The position numbers and the translations under genes were made by a program. The notes under the pieces were generated by a model. The model saw only the letters and a program-made list of their open reading frames with translations. It did not search any database and was not told where the DNA came from. 64,000 nucleotides of DNA from Arachis hypogaea. Its lineage: Eukaryota; Streptophyta; Magnoliopsida; Fabales; Fabaceae. This document shows positions 33,918 to 45,430 of the stretch, piece by piece. Location of the stretch: NCBI RefSeq assembly GCF_003086295.3, contig NC_092052.1, forward strand, positions 75,943,559-76,007,558, written 5' to 3'. How positions within the stretch are numbered: the stretch's first letter is position 1; every line of letters starts with the position of its first letter.

Positions 33918-34762
33918 TTACTGTCTTGTTTGACTCAACTGGGCTTCTACATTTCTTTTAGAAGCCTGAGTTTCTCGCAGAGCCTCTTGCAGTTCCAGCA
34001 TTTGCTGGGCAAGGGCTTGCAGTTGCTGAGTCAATGGGCCATCCTGCTCTGGAGGGTTAGGTTCAGCAACTTCTCCTTTTATAGAGGCCTCAGGAGATGA
34101 GTACAGATGCTGATTAGTGGTAACTATTTCAATAAGCTCTCGAGCCTCTTCAATTGTCTTTCTCATGTGCATGGAACCACTAGCAGAGTGGTCCAAGGAT
34201 ATTCTATCCATGTCTGAAAGCCCATAGTAGAAGATGTCTAACTGTACCCATTCTGAAAACATTTCAGTGGGACATTTTCTTAGCATCCTCCTAAACCTCT
34301 CCCAGGCATCATAAAGATATTCACTATCTCCTTGTTTGAAGCCTTGGATGTCCAGTCTCAGCTGGTTCATCTTTCTTGAGGGAAAGTATCGGTTTAAAAA
34401 CTTGTCCACTGACTATTTCAAGTTTTTAAACTAGCTTTAGGCTGTTTATCCAACCACATTTTTGCTTGGTCCTTTACTGCAAAAGGAAAAAGCAATAATC
34501 TGTAGACATCTTGGTCTACTCCCTCACTGTGTACTGTGTCAGGAATCCTTAGGAAATCTGCCAGGAATTTTATAGGTTCTTCATGTGGAAGCCCAGAATA
34601 CTAGCAGTTTTGCTGTACCAGAGTAATAAGTTGAGGGTTTAATTCAAAGCTACTAGCTTTGATTTGAGGTATGCTGATGCTTCTCCCATAGAAGTCAGCA
34701 TTGGGATTTGTATAAGATCCCAAAGTTCTTCTGAACACTTCATTCCCACTTGGGTTTATGAT
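33918..34762 (-). pseudogene. Element B Gag
   Basis: Frame 33918-34409 has the capsid-like core: MNQLRLDIQGFKQGDSEYLY, RFRRMLRKCPTEMFSEW, FYYGLSDMDRISLDHSASGS, then a Gln-rich coiled coil (TQQLQALAQQMLELQEALRE). The N-terminal part (34430-34762) carries GRSISIPQIKASSFELNPQL and DQDVYRLLLFPFAVKDQAK with two stops. The start codon that is ATG in C and K appears lost here (ATC ATA at the same place, near 34760). Confidence 0.83.
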
Positions 34763-36100
34763 GGAGAAAGGTAGAAGATGAAGAAGAAGAGATAGGGATA
34801 GAAGAGATTAATAAGAATTAAAATATTTTTTCTTTTTATTTTATTTATTTATTTAAACTGAAATTAAAATTAATTAATTAGAAAGAATTTAAAATTTAAT
34901 TGTTAAATTTCAAAAATAGAAGAGAGAGAAGAAGACGATAATTTTTGAAATTTAGAGAGAAGAGTTAGTTAGGAAGTTTTGAAAAAGAAGGGAGACAAGA
35001 TAAGCAAATAATTAAAAAGAGATTTGAATTTTGAAATTTAAAATTTGAATTTTAAATTTTGAATTTTGAATTTTTAAATTTAAAAAAAGATTTAAATTTC
35101 GAAAAGATTTAATTTTGAAACTGAAATTTGAAAATTTGAATTTTGAAATGAGATACGATAAGAATTTTAAATTTTGAAAAAGATATGATAAGATTTTGAA
35201 AAAGATAAGATTTTTATTTTTTGAAAAGATTTTATTTTTGAAAACTTGACAACTAAGATATGATAAGATAAAAATTTGAAATTGAAATCTGAATTTTTAT
35301 GTTAAAAATTTCGAAAATAATGTAAAAAGATAAGAAAATATATTATTTTTTTTGAGTTTTTGAATTTTATGATGAAAGATAAAAACACAAAAAAGACACA
35401 AGACTTCAAATTTTTAGATCTAGCACCCCTAATTTTCGAAAATTTGAAGGAAAACACTAAGGGACACCAAACTTAAAAATTTTAAGATTAAAACACATAC
35501 AAGACTCAAGAACACTTTGAAGACTCACAAGAACACAAAGAATAAAACATAAAAATCTTTAAAGAACACAAGAACATAAAAAGTACACCAAACTTAAAAT
35601 TTTTAGAAAACCAAAAATAAATTATCGAAAATTAAAGAAAAATAATAAAAAAATACCAAACTTAAAAATTTGACAGAAGAATTAATCAAAGAAAAATTAT
35701 TTTTGAAAAGTTTTTGAAAGGAAGATACCAAAAAATTGAAAATTGCTTTAATTAATAAATACTGAAACTTAAAGAAGCAAAAGGTTACCAAGAACATAAA
35801 CACAATTCTCTAACCAATTGAACATAGAAAAAATAAAAATATTTTTGTTAAACATTTTTTTTAAGTTTTCGAAAAAAATAGAGAAGGAAAAATAAAAATA
35901 AAAGACTCAGCAAGAACGCAAACAAAGACTGAAATCAAGAACAAAAATTAAACAAAGAAAAGAAAAATATTTTTGAAAAACTTTTTGATTTTTTCGAAAA
36001 TTTTAAGAAGAAGAAAATCGAAATCAAGGACTTAACAAAAATAAAAAGTTATTTGATATAGGGAGCAAGACAATCCTTCAGTTTGTCCAAACTCAGCAAT
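34763..36100 (-). other. Element B 5' leader
   Basis: A/T-rich non-coding leader with long runs of aaatttgaattttgaa (about 35030-35300). The motif AAGTTTGGTGTC (accaaactt on +) occurs at about 35463, 35586 and 35652. No gene is seen; frame 35603-35803 is low-complexity. Confidence 0.75.
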
Positions 36101-36117
36101 CCCTGGCAACGGTGTCA
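36101..36117 (-). other. Primer-binding site, tRNA-Asp type, degraded (B)
   Basis: On the - strand TGACACCGTTGCCAGGG, three mismatches from the tRNA-Asp complement, next to the LTR end at 36124. Confidence 0.72.
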
Positions 36118-36123
36118 AAAACT

Positions 36124-37697
36124 TGGTAGCACGAATCCCCACACGTCTGTACTATTGTACCAGCAAGTGTACTGGGTCATCCAAGTAATACCTGAGTGAG
36201 TCAGGGTCGATCCCACGAGGATTGTAGTTTGAATGCAAGCTATGGTTATCCTACAAGTCTTAGTCAGGCAGATCAGGAGGAGTAGAATTTAACGTGTTTT
36301 AATATTGTATAAATTACTTTTTATATCAAATAGAGTCAGTAATGGAAATTAAAAAAAAGAGTAATTAGAACTCAGAAGTCATGTAAAACTATGAAAAGAG
36401 AACAGTTAAGGTTAGAGTTGCTTAGTCTTTTTGAATTAATGCTGGTAGTACTATCTTCTCTGCTTGTGAGTGATCCCTTCTATGACAGGCTGTAAATAAT
36501 CAACGCCATGGGCCGTGGTCATTGATCTCCTCTACTACAGATTGAACGCCATTGGCCGTGGTCATCCAATCTGACGAAGGGTGAAGCGCTAGCAAGTCAT
36601 TCTCCTGGCGATCCTACTCAAAGTGCCACAAACAAGGTCGAATCTTCCAGATCAGAGAATTCTGCTTCTTTGGATTCTAGCCTAAGCCACGGAGACCCTA
36701 ATCTCTCCGAAAATTGGCTGAACTGGTGTCTCGAGAAGTCCCCAACGAAGTCGTGGATTAACCGTCTGAGAGATGCATAAACATAGCTGTTGGCTCATGC
36801 TTTCCAGTCACGTATTCACACGAACCCAAGTAGACGCGGGTGTTTGTTAGAGCTAATTTGTCAAATCATCCTATTCACCATGATGAATATCAGATATACA
36901 TCTTAGAAACAGATCAAACACGGATCGAAGAAGAAATAGTAATACTTTTATTAATTCATAGGACTCAACAGGGCTCCTCCCCTCAACCTAGGAGGTTTAG
37001 AAACTCATACTAAGGTAAAACACAATGTAAAACATGTATGATGGTAAAAGTGATGTAAAAGTGTTCGAATAACATGAATAAAATCCCTTAAATACTAAAC
37101 AATGACTAGTAAAGGTAAAATAGTCTATTTAGTGCTAAAATCCACTTCTGGAGCCCACTTGGTGAGTGTTTGGGATGAGTTTTGATGAGATCCACGTGCT
37201 ATGAGGTTCCTTGGGCGTGGAATACCAGCTAGGGGGTCCTCTCTGGGCGTTTGGATATTGGTCTCTGCTCTTTGGGCGCTGGACGCCTGGAAGGGGATAG
37301 GTAGCTGGTGTTGAATGCCCGTTTTGGGCCTGCTAATCTGAAGCAAAATATGCACTATTATATATTGATGGAAAGCTCTGGAAGTTAGCTTTCCATAGCC
37401 ATTGAGAGAACTCTATTTGGACCTCTGGAACTCCAGAAACACTCTTCCGAATGAAGGTAGGTCAGATTTGGACAGCATCTGTAGTGCTTTTTCTGTCTCT
37501 GAATCAGACTTCTACTTCAGCTCCTCAATTTCAGCCAGAAGATACCTGAAATTGTCCAAAAACACAAAAGCTCATAGTAGAATCCAAAAATGTGAATTTA
37601 ACACTAAAACCTATAAAAACTTAATAAAAAATAAATAAAACATACCAAAAACTATATGAAAATGATGCCAAAAAGCGTATAAAATATCTGCTCATCA
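36124..37697 (-). repeat. Element B 5' LTR
   Basis: 1574 bp. Outer end GCTCATCA at 37697, inner end TGGTAGCACG at 36124. It pairs with 377-1510 plus 27667-28112. It has palindromes of cgttgg/ggacgcc type at about 37225-37325 and a TATTTAAG box (- strand, about 37085-37095). The pointed-out LTR frame is broken by stops in this copy (about 37402-37560). Confidence 0.9.
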
Positions 37698-37702
37698 CAC
37701 GC

Positions 37703-38735
37703 GTACGCGTGCCTCATGCGTATGCGTAAGGGAGGATTCCTTCAGGTCATGCAAACGAGTGACATTTATCACGTGAGCTCATTAATTGCAACACGCTGGG
37801 GGCGATTTCAGGGCTTTCCAAGTCCAATCCAACTCATTTCTGAAGCTATTTCAAGCCAAATTGAAGAAGGATGATAGGGTAGCAATTACATTTAAGTTAT
37901 AACCTGTTTTAGGCTAGTTTCTTTAGAGATAGAAGCTCCCTCTTCTCTCTAGAATTTAGGATTTTTTAGTTTAATTTCTCCTTAATTTCAGTATTTAATT
38001 CTTGTTTTTATATAATTTTATTTATGTTTCCATGCTCTCTTACTTTGATCTTCTTAATTTCTTTTGTTATTTTCTCAAGTTTTGGCCACTTTTAGTTTAT
38101 GAACACTTGTTAATTTTGATTTCATTAATGAAATTTTGATGTTTTATCTTTCTTTAATGCTTGTTTGATTTTTTTTATTATTCTCATGCAATTGGTAGTG
38201 TAGATTTATTTTTATTGCAATTTACCATGTTTTCACTTTTATGCATGCTAGGTGTTTGATAAAATGTATTTTATAGTTTTTGTATAGTTTTTCACATTCC
38301 TGGCTTAGAATTAAGTAATTAGGTAAATTTGAGTCATAGATGTCCATTTCATATTGTGTTAGGATTGTTAGTTGGTTTGGTTTCTACTAATGCTAGTCTT
38401 TCACTAAGTTAATTAGTGAGTTGATTAGGACTTGTAGATTAAGATAAATTATATCCTTTTGACTAATTCTCAATGTTAGGATTGACTAATTAGGATTGAT
38501 TCTACGTAATTACCATGTTTGTGGTCTATGATTATGATAGGAATCCTTAATTCCCAACCCTTGCCACGAGTCCCTTTTGCCACTTTAATTTTGTATTTTC
38601 ATTGCTTTAATTACTTTTCATTTAATTCCTTGCATGCTTGTTTAAATTCCTTGCATTTTAATTTCTTGCCAATTGCCATCAATTACTCTTTCTCATAGCC
38701 AATAATTGAGCACTTCATTGCAATCCCTAGGGAGA
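37703..38735 (+). repeat. Solo LTR D, segment 2
   Basis: It starts within gtacgcgtgcc, part of an ACGCGTACGCGT palindrome cluster that B split, and holds the conserved block CGCTGGGGGCGATTTC and the hairpin (37921-37952). It ends at the E insertion (target atgac 38736-38740). No frame is supported. Confidence 0.85.
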
Positions 38736-38740
38736 ATGAC

Positions 38741-40158
38741 TGATGAATAGAAATTGTGTGTATGGTTTAGAATTTCACAAATGAAATATCGTTGCAAGTA
38801 TAGTTCTAAACCAACAAACAATTCCTCAATCAAAAATTTGTTTGTCACAAGTACAAACCCCAATAAAAATAACTGAAGTATTTAAACCTCGGGTCGTCTC
38901 TCAAGGAATTGTAGGGTAGTGTTCTTATTATTGGCTATGAGGTATCTTTTGGGGTTTTTGAGATAAGAGACAAGAAATGTAAATGGCAAAATAAGAAAGC
39001 TCTTGGCAAGGTATGAGAACTAGAAGTCCTATCCTCATTATCTTCATCAATTGTGATGAGAATTGTTCATGGCTCCACTTAGTTAACCTCTAACTATGAA
39101 GGAAAGTCAAGTGGATATCAACTTGAGATCACAAGTCCTAGCCAAATCATAATGAAAGACTAGCTTTAGTGATATTCAAGTCAACTAGAAACTTCCAATT
39201 ATCAATCAACAAGAGACTTTGACAACTCAAGATTCACTAATTACCCAACACAAGCCAAGAGGAAGAAAACCTAACTCATGACTAAAAGAGACAATTAATC
39301 AAACACATAGAAAGCAATAAAGGTAAACAACATAAATTGCAAGAATTAAAGGAAACTACAACTACCAAAGCAAGAGATCAACAATAGAATCCAAAGAAAA
39401 TATAAAAAGACATGGAAATCATAAATTGCATTGAAAGAAAATGTAGATCTACAAAATAATTCATAAACTAAAAGGAAAATTGAAGCAAGGGAAGAAGTAG
39501 ATCTGGATCTAAAAGAAGAAAACTAGAACCCTAATCTAGAGAGAGGTCTCCTCTCTCTCTAGAATTCTACATCTAAACTAAGCTAAAGTGTATCAATGAT
39601 TCTTCCTTTGATCCCCCTTCAATTCTGCATGTAATAGGATCAGAAAATGAGTTGGATTTGGGCCTGGGCAGCCCAGAAATCGCCCCCAGCATTTTCACTT
39701 TAATGATGTCACGTGCGAGCAACGACGCGTATGCGTGGGTCACGCGTACGCGTCGCTTGGCAATTTGCTATCCACCCGTACGCGTCATGTCACGTGTACG
39801 CGTCGCCATGCGACTTCATCTTCCACGCGTGCGTGTCTTGTACGCGTGCGCGTCGATGTCAGCACTCCAAATCCTTGATTTTCCATGACTTCTCCACTTT
39901 GCATGCTTTTCTCTTCACTCCTTTGATCTATTCCTAGCCTTTTCAACCTGGATTCACTAACAAAACACATTAAGGCATCTAGTAGAATCAAAGGTGAGTA
40001 AAAATTAGCCATTAAGCGCCTAAAAAGCATGTTTTCACACTTAAGCACAAATTAGGAGACAATCATGAAACCATGCCATTTCATTGAATAAATGTGAGAA
40101 TAGTTGATAAAATCCCCCAAATTAAGCACAAGATAAATCCTAAAAATGGGGTTTATCA
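38741..40158 (-). mobile_element. Solo LTR E inserted in solo LTR D
   Basis: 1418 bp; on the + strand it starts TGATGAATAG and ends GGTTTATCA, with perfect duplication atgac (38736-38740 and 40159-40163). On the - strand it begins TGATAAACCCC like F, so E and F are one family. It contains the palindrome cluster (39722-39862), the conserved hairpin (39536-39562) and the block CGACCCGAGGTTTAAATAC. The frames at 39652-40048 are palindrome artefacts. Confidence 0.92.
39722..39862. repeat. ACGCGTACGCGT-type palindrome cluster in solo LTR E
   Basis: Units gacgcgtatgcgtgg, cacgcgtacgcgtcg, tacgcgtcatg, cacgtgtacgcgtcg and tacgcgtgcgcgtcg within 140 bases. Confidence 0.8.
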
Positions 40159-40163
40159 ATGAC

Positions 40164-40308
40164 TTGGGATTTAAAACTCCCGGTTATTTTGTGTTGATTG
40201 TGACAATCTTTATTTAAACTTTGATGTGAGGATCCATTGGCGGTTTGGACTATGCTATCAAAAGAATTATTTTATTAAATTTTGAATCGGCATAAATTCT
40301 CTTCATCA
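40164..40308 (+). repeat. Solo LTR D, segment 3
   Basis: The last 145 bases of D, ending ATTCTCTTCATCA, with the phrase gcggtttggactatgcta also found near the end of the A LTRs. Confidence 0.82.
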
Positions 40309-41250
40309 TGAAGCCTACAAGAATTTCACTCGAACTTGCTGATAGGTCTCTTAAATTTCCTTTTGGCATAGTAGAAAATTTGCTAGTGAAGGTTGGAAAG
40401 TTCATATTTCCAATTGATTTTATGATTCTAAACATGGAAAAAGATCTTAGTGCCTCATTGATTTTAGGAAGGCCCTTCCTTGCCACTGCAAAGGCTTTGA
40501 TAGATGTGGGAAAATGGGAGCTCATATTAAGAGTTCAAGATGATCAGGTGGTCTTCAATGTGTTCAAAGTAATGCAACATCCAAATGAGTTAGAAGTTTT
40601 TTTAGGCCATGCTAAACCTTTGAGCAATCTTTTAGCATCTGATCAACCTTTCAATTTTGACAAAGAATGCCTATTAGCTTTTGAAAATCTCAAGAAAAAG
40701 CTTGTTTTTGCACCTATCTTAACACCACCAATTTGGGGTTCACCATTTGAATTAATGTGTAATGCTAGTGACATTGCAATTGGTATAGTGTTAGGTCAAA
40801 GGCAGAACAAACTCTTGCATGTTATATACTATGCTAGTAGAGTATTGAAGAAGGCCTAGAAAAACTATACAACTACTGAAAAGGAATTGTTAGCTGTTGT
40901 ATTTGCCTTTGATAAGTTTAGATCATATTTGATTGGCTCCAAAGTAATTGTACATAGTGATCATGCTGCATTGAAAAACCTCTTGATAGGAAGCGAAGCC
41001 AATACTCATAAGGTGGATCCTTCTACTTAAAAAATTTGATGTTGAAATAAGAGATATGAGAGGCTCAGAAAATCAAGTAGTAGACCACCTCTCAAGACGC
41101 ACACTTAAAAAGGATCAAAATCCACAAACTCTGATGAATGAAAGCTTCCCTGATGAACATCTCTTTTTGATTCAAAATGCACCATGGTTTGCTGACATTG
41201 CAAACTATAAGGCTGTAAGGATCATCCCACAAGAATTTACTAAGTAACAA
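40309..41250 (+). pseudogene. Element J protease (right half) fused to RNase H by deletion of RT
   Basis: It resumes the protease at KPTRISLELADRS and continues GKFIFPIDFMILN and LILGRPFLATAK to MQHPNE. The following frame goes directly to [18 protein letters not shown], which is the end of RT, so the acidic linker and nearly all RT are deleted. A further 14-residue gap falls after FLGHA compared with K. RNase H follows: [30 protein letters not shown] and VHSDHAALK, with a stop (40858) and a shift. The 183-codon frame at 40308-40859 is thus an in-frame protease/RNase H fusion made by deletion. Confidence 0.85.
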
Positions 41251-42441
41251 ACAAAGAAATTAGTTCATGATGCTAAGTAATTTCTTTGGAATGAGCCTTA
41301 TTTATTGAAAATATGTTCAGATAAAATGATAAGGAGATGCATATCATATAAAGAGGCTCATGAGGTGTTATAGCATTGTCATGGATTTGAATACGGAGGA
41401 CATTTTGGGGGAGAAAGAACTGCTTCAAAGGTGCTTCAATGTGGCTTCTTCTGGCCAACCATCTTTAAAGATTCAAGAAAATTTATGAGAAGATGTGATT
41501 AATGTCAAAGAGCAGGAAACTTGCCCTAAAAAAATGAAATGCCACAAAATTATATATTAGAAGTGGAATTATTTGATGTATGGGTGTTAATTTCATGGGA
41601 CCATTCCCATGCTCAAACTCAAACAACTACATTCAAAATAGGTTGAGGCAATCCCTTCAGCTACAAATGATGCTAAGGTGGTCTTGAATTTCTTGAGGAA
41701 GAATATATTCAGTAGATTTGGTATGCCTAGAGCTCTAATTAGTAATGGAGGAAGCCATTTTTGAAACAAACAACTTGAAGTCCTCCTCCATAGATATGGG
41801 ATTAAACACAGGGTTACTACACCATACCACCCCCAAATAAGTGAACAAGCTGAAATTTTGAATAGGAAACTCGAGAATTCTTGAGAAAACTGCTGGAACC
41901 TCCAGAAAAGATTGGTCTAAGAAACTGGATGATGCATTGTGGGCATATAGAACAGTCTTCAAGATAATAATTGGTATGTCTCTATATCAATTGGTTTATG
42001 GTAAGGCTTGGCATTTACCAGTAGAGTTGGAACACAAAGCATTCTGGGATGCAAGATTCTTGAATTTTAATTGATACCAAAGTTGTTAGTGAAGAAAGAC
42101 TCTTGCAACTGAATGAGTTAGAAGAATTCAAAATAGAAGCATATGAAAGTGCCAAGATGTACAAGGAAAAAAGCAAGAGGAGGCATGATCAAAAGATAGC
42201 AACAATGAGCTTTGAGCCTGGCTAAAAAGTTTTACTCTTCAATTCAAGATTGAGGATTTTCCCTAGGAGATTGAAGTTAAGATGGTCCGAACCATTCCTG
42301 ATCACCAAAGTCTCTCCCTATGGATATGTAGAAGTCATGAAAAAGGATTCAAAAGAGACATTTACAGTCAATGGCCACAGGCTTAAGCATTACATGGGAG
42401 AGGATTTGGAGCACCAAAGGATCATTCACTGGCTAAGCTAA
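41251..42441 (+). pseudogene. Element J integrase (heavily decayed)
   Basis: It has [20 protein letters not shown], then a zinc-finger CxxC with a stop between (CD*CQR), and then core motifs in changing frames: VELFDVW with the FMGP region disrupted, ALISNGGSHF (the second catalytic Asp reads Asn) and ATTPYHP-like text. The C-terminal domain is open at 42250-42441 (MRIFPRRLKLRWSEP, SPYGYVEV). It ends shortly before element K. Confidence 0.85.
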
Positions 42442-42497
42442 AGAGCAACTGCACCGTCAAGCTAGTGATGATAAAAGAGCGCTTGTTGGGAGACAAC

Positions 42498-44030
42498 TGA
42501 TGAGCGGATAATTTATACCTTTTTTGGCATTGTTTTTACATAATTTTTAGTATGTTTTATTCAATTTTTAGTATTTTTTTATTAGTTTTTATTCAAAAAT
42601 CACATTTCTAGATTTTACTATGAGTTTGTGTGTTTTTCTGTGATTTCAGGTATTTTCTGGCTGAAGTTGAGGAACCTGAGCAAAAATCTGATTCAGAGGC
42701 TGAAAAAGGACTGTAGATGCTGTTAGATTCTAACCTCCCTGCACTCAAAGTAGATTTTCTGGAGCTACAGATACCCAAATGGCACGCTCTTAATTGCGTT
42801 AGAAAGTAGACATCCTGGGCTTTCCAGAAATATATAATAGTCTATACTTTGCCGGAGATTTGATGGCCCAAATTGGCGTTTAAAGTCAGCCTAAAAATTC
42901 TGGCATAAAACGCCCAAACTGGCACCAGAATTGGAGTTAAACGCTCAAACTGGCACCAAAGCTGGCGTTTAACTCCAGCAACAGCCTAAGCACGGAAAAG
43001 CTTCAATTCTCAACCCAAGCACACACCAAGTGGGCTCCAGAAATGGATTTCTGCACTATATGCACTTAGTTACTCATTTTCTGTAACCCTAGGTTACTAG
43101 TCTAGTATAAAAACTACTTTTAGAGATTCATTCAGTACCTCATGAAAATTGTATCTTCGACGGCATAAGTCTCAAAACTCCATAGGTGGGGGTGAGTAGC
43201 TCTGTTGTGTTTCAACGGATTAATGCAATTACTATTGTTTTCTATTCAATCACGCTTGATTCTATTCTAAGATACTCATTCGTACTTCAATTTGGAGAAG
43301 ATGATGATCCATGACACTCATCATCATTCTCACATCTATAAACGCATGCCTGACAACCACTCCCGTTCTACACGAGCTCAACGTAGTCATTGGGCAACAG
43401 CTTGAGTGCGTATCTCTTGGGTCTCTAATCCACGGACCGAGTCCGTGAGATAAGAACCTTCGTGGTATAGGCTAGAATCAATTGGCAGCATTCCTGGGAT
43501 CCGGAAAGTCTAAACTTTGTCTGTGGTATTTCGAGTAGGATCTGGGAAGGGATGACTGTGACGAGCTTCAAACCTGCGAATGTTGGGCGTAGTGACAGTG
43601 TGCAAAAGGACAATGGTCCTATTCCGACGCTAGTTGGAACCGAAAGATGATTAGCGTGCGGTGACAGTGCCTGGTATTTTTCATCCTAGAGGATCATACA
43701 GCCTGCCATGGAAAGAAGCCGTGCGTGTTTGGAGAAGAAGAAAGTAGGAAAGCAGAGATTCAGATGACAGAGCATCTCCAGAACCTCAACCTGTTCCTCA
43801 TCACTGAATCACAAGTATTATTTAATTTATGTTATTTATTTTTCATAAATACAATCACTCTTATCATTAATCTCCTGACTAAGATTTACAAAATAACCAT
43901 AGCTGCTTCAAGCCAACAATCTCCGTAAGATCGACCCTTACTCACGTAAGGTATTACTTGGACGACCCAGTGCACTTGCTGGTTAGTTGTGCGGAGTTGT
44001 GAAAAGTGTGATTTACAATTTCGTGCACCA
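42498..44030 (+). repeat. Element K 5' LTR
   Basis: 1533 bp; starts TGATGAGCGGATAATTTATA and ends TTTCGTGCACCA. It contains palindromic units (about 42873-42980), the TATA-like box and the LTR frame (about 42640-42840, with a stop after KGL). Pairs with 52477-54023. Confidence 0.9.
43106..43113 (+). promoter_or_regulatory. TATA-like box in element K 5' LTR
   Basis: TATAAAAA in ctagTATAAAAActac, conserved at the same LTR place in all four LTRs of C and K. Confidence 0.5.
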
Positions 44031-44036
44031 AGTTTT

Positions 44037-44053
44037 TGGCGCCGTTGCCGGGG
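44037..44053 (+). other. Primer-binding site, tRNA-Asp, perfect 17/17 (K)
   Basis: TGGCGCCGTTGCCGGGG equals the complement of the 3' end of plant tRNA-Asp(GUC) including CCA. It lies 6 bases after the LTR end. Confidence 0.88.
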
Positions 44054-45430
44054 ATTGTTCGAGTTTGGACAACTGACGGTTTATTTTGTTGCTTAGATTA
44101 GGAAAAATTTATCTTTTTGGTTTAGATTCACTAAAATTGCATCTTCTATTATTGTTTTCTTTGTTAAAGTTTTAAAATTATTATTTTCTTTTTCTAAATT
44201 TTTTTTTCAAAATTTTTTTATAATTTGATAAAAAAAAAATAAATTCATAATTGAGTCTTCTGTTTGAGTTTAGTTTCATGTTTTAAGTTTGGTGTTAATT
44301 GCATATTTTTTTATTTTCCTTTAATTTTTCGAATTGCATGTTGTTATTTTTCTTCATATTTTTAATTACATGTTCTTAGTTCTTTCTTGATCTTCAAATT
44401 GTTGCTGTTTATCTTATACGTTTTCAAATTATTAGTGTCCAAAGTATAAAAATTTTTAAGTTTGGTGTCCTTTGTGTTTTTAATTCCTTAAAAATTTTCA
44501 AAAAAGTGCTCTTGGTGTTCATCTTGACATTCAAAGTTTTCTTACTCGTTTTCTTTATTTTGATCTAAAAATTTTAAGTTTGGTGTCATTTTGTTGTTTT
44601 TCTCTTTCCTCATTAAATTCAAAAATATCTTTTCTCTTTATTTTAATTAATTTTTTCGAAATTTACAAAAAAAAAATTCAGATTTTTATTTTAAAATTTT
44701 TATCTTATCCTATCTTAGTTTTAAATTTCAAAATTCAAATCTTTTTCAAAAATCATATCTTTTTCAAAATCTTATCTTATCTTATTTCAAATTCAATTTT
44801 CAAATTTCAATATTTAAATTCCAAAATTTAAAATTCAAATTTCAAAATTTAAATTTAAAATTTTAAAAAATTAAAACCTTTTCAAAATTTAAATCTTTTT
44901 CAAATCTTTATCTTATATTGTTGACTTTTTCAAAATTCAAAATTCAAAATTTAAAATTCAAATTTCAAATTTCAAAATTCAAATTTTAAAATTTCAAATA
45001 TTTAAAATTCAAAATTTAATTTTCAAATTTAAAATTTAAATTTCAAAACTTTTTAATTTAAAAACTTATCTTCTCTTACCTACCTTATCTTATCTTTTCT
45101 AATCTCAAATCTTCAAATCATATCTTTTTGAAATCTTTTCCTTTATTTATTTTCTTAGAAGTATCCTTAATTTTAAGACATATCTTTTCCAAAACTTCCT
45201 AACCACTTTCTCTCTCTTCATTTTTCGAAAATCCTTACCATTTATTTTTCAAATCTTTTTTAATTAATTATTTTAGTTTTAAATTTTCTTTTAATTTTTG
45301 AACTTATATTCAAATTTTCATTTATTTTATTTTATTTTATTTTATTTTAATTTTGGTTTTCAAAAAAAAATTTAATAAATAAAAGAATAAAGCTTTTATT
45401 TACAATCCAGATCATCTCCCTTTCTCCATC
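44054..45430 (+). other. Element K 5' leader
   Basis: A/T-rich non-coding leader with AAGTTTGGTGT at about 44285, 44458 and 44576, and long runs of aaattcaaaattt (about 44815-45060). Frame 44580-44831 is low-complexity. A purine/pyrimidine-biased run (tttatttta)n is at 45318-45350. Confidence 0.75.

Larger units (their letters stand above)
377..37697 (-). mobile_element. Element B: Ty3/gypsy Athila-like (FIDEL-type) retrotransposon, - strand
   Basis: Read on the - strand it has 5' LTR (36124-37697), tRNA-Asp primer site, leader, gag, protease, RT, RNase H, integrase, a reduced post-pol frame and a 3' LTR (27667-28112 plus 377-1510). The target duplication cacgc is perfect (372-376 and 37698-37702). 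Without the 26-kb block A (1511-27666) the element is about 11.2 kb, a normal length for this group. All coding regions carry stops or frameshifts. Its LTR belongs to the same subfamily as H (TGATGAGC followed by ATATTTTATACGC), distinct from that of C and K. Confidence 0.88.
67..40308 (+). mobile_element. Solo LTR D, split by later insertions (net about 1.5 kb)
   Basis: The element starts TGATGAATCCAC and ends CTTCATCA. It is flanked by tgaaa and tgaag, a 4-of-5 target duplication. Its own sequence is only 67-376, 37703-38735 and 40164-40308. The rest is B (with A, C and F inside it) and solo LTR E. No primer site, gag or pol belongs to it, and both flanks fall in the protease of J, so it is a solo LTR left by LTR-LTR recombination. 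Its net length matches E, F and I, which are related by their shared hairpin and conserved blocks. Confidence 0.85.

Noticed and set aside
44600..45120. Complex satellite in the leader of K (also 34990-35300 and 62220-62580)
   Set aside because: Runs of aaattt/ttcaaa without a fixed unit length; low-complexity A/T sequence.
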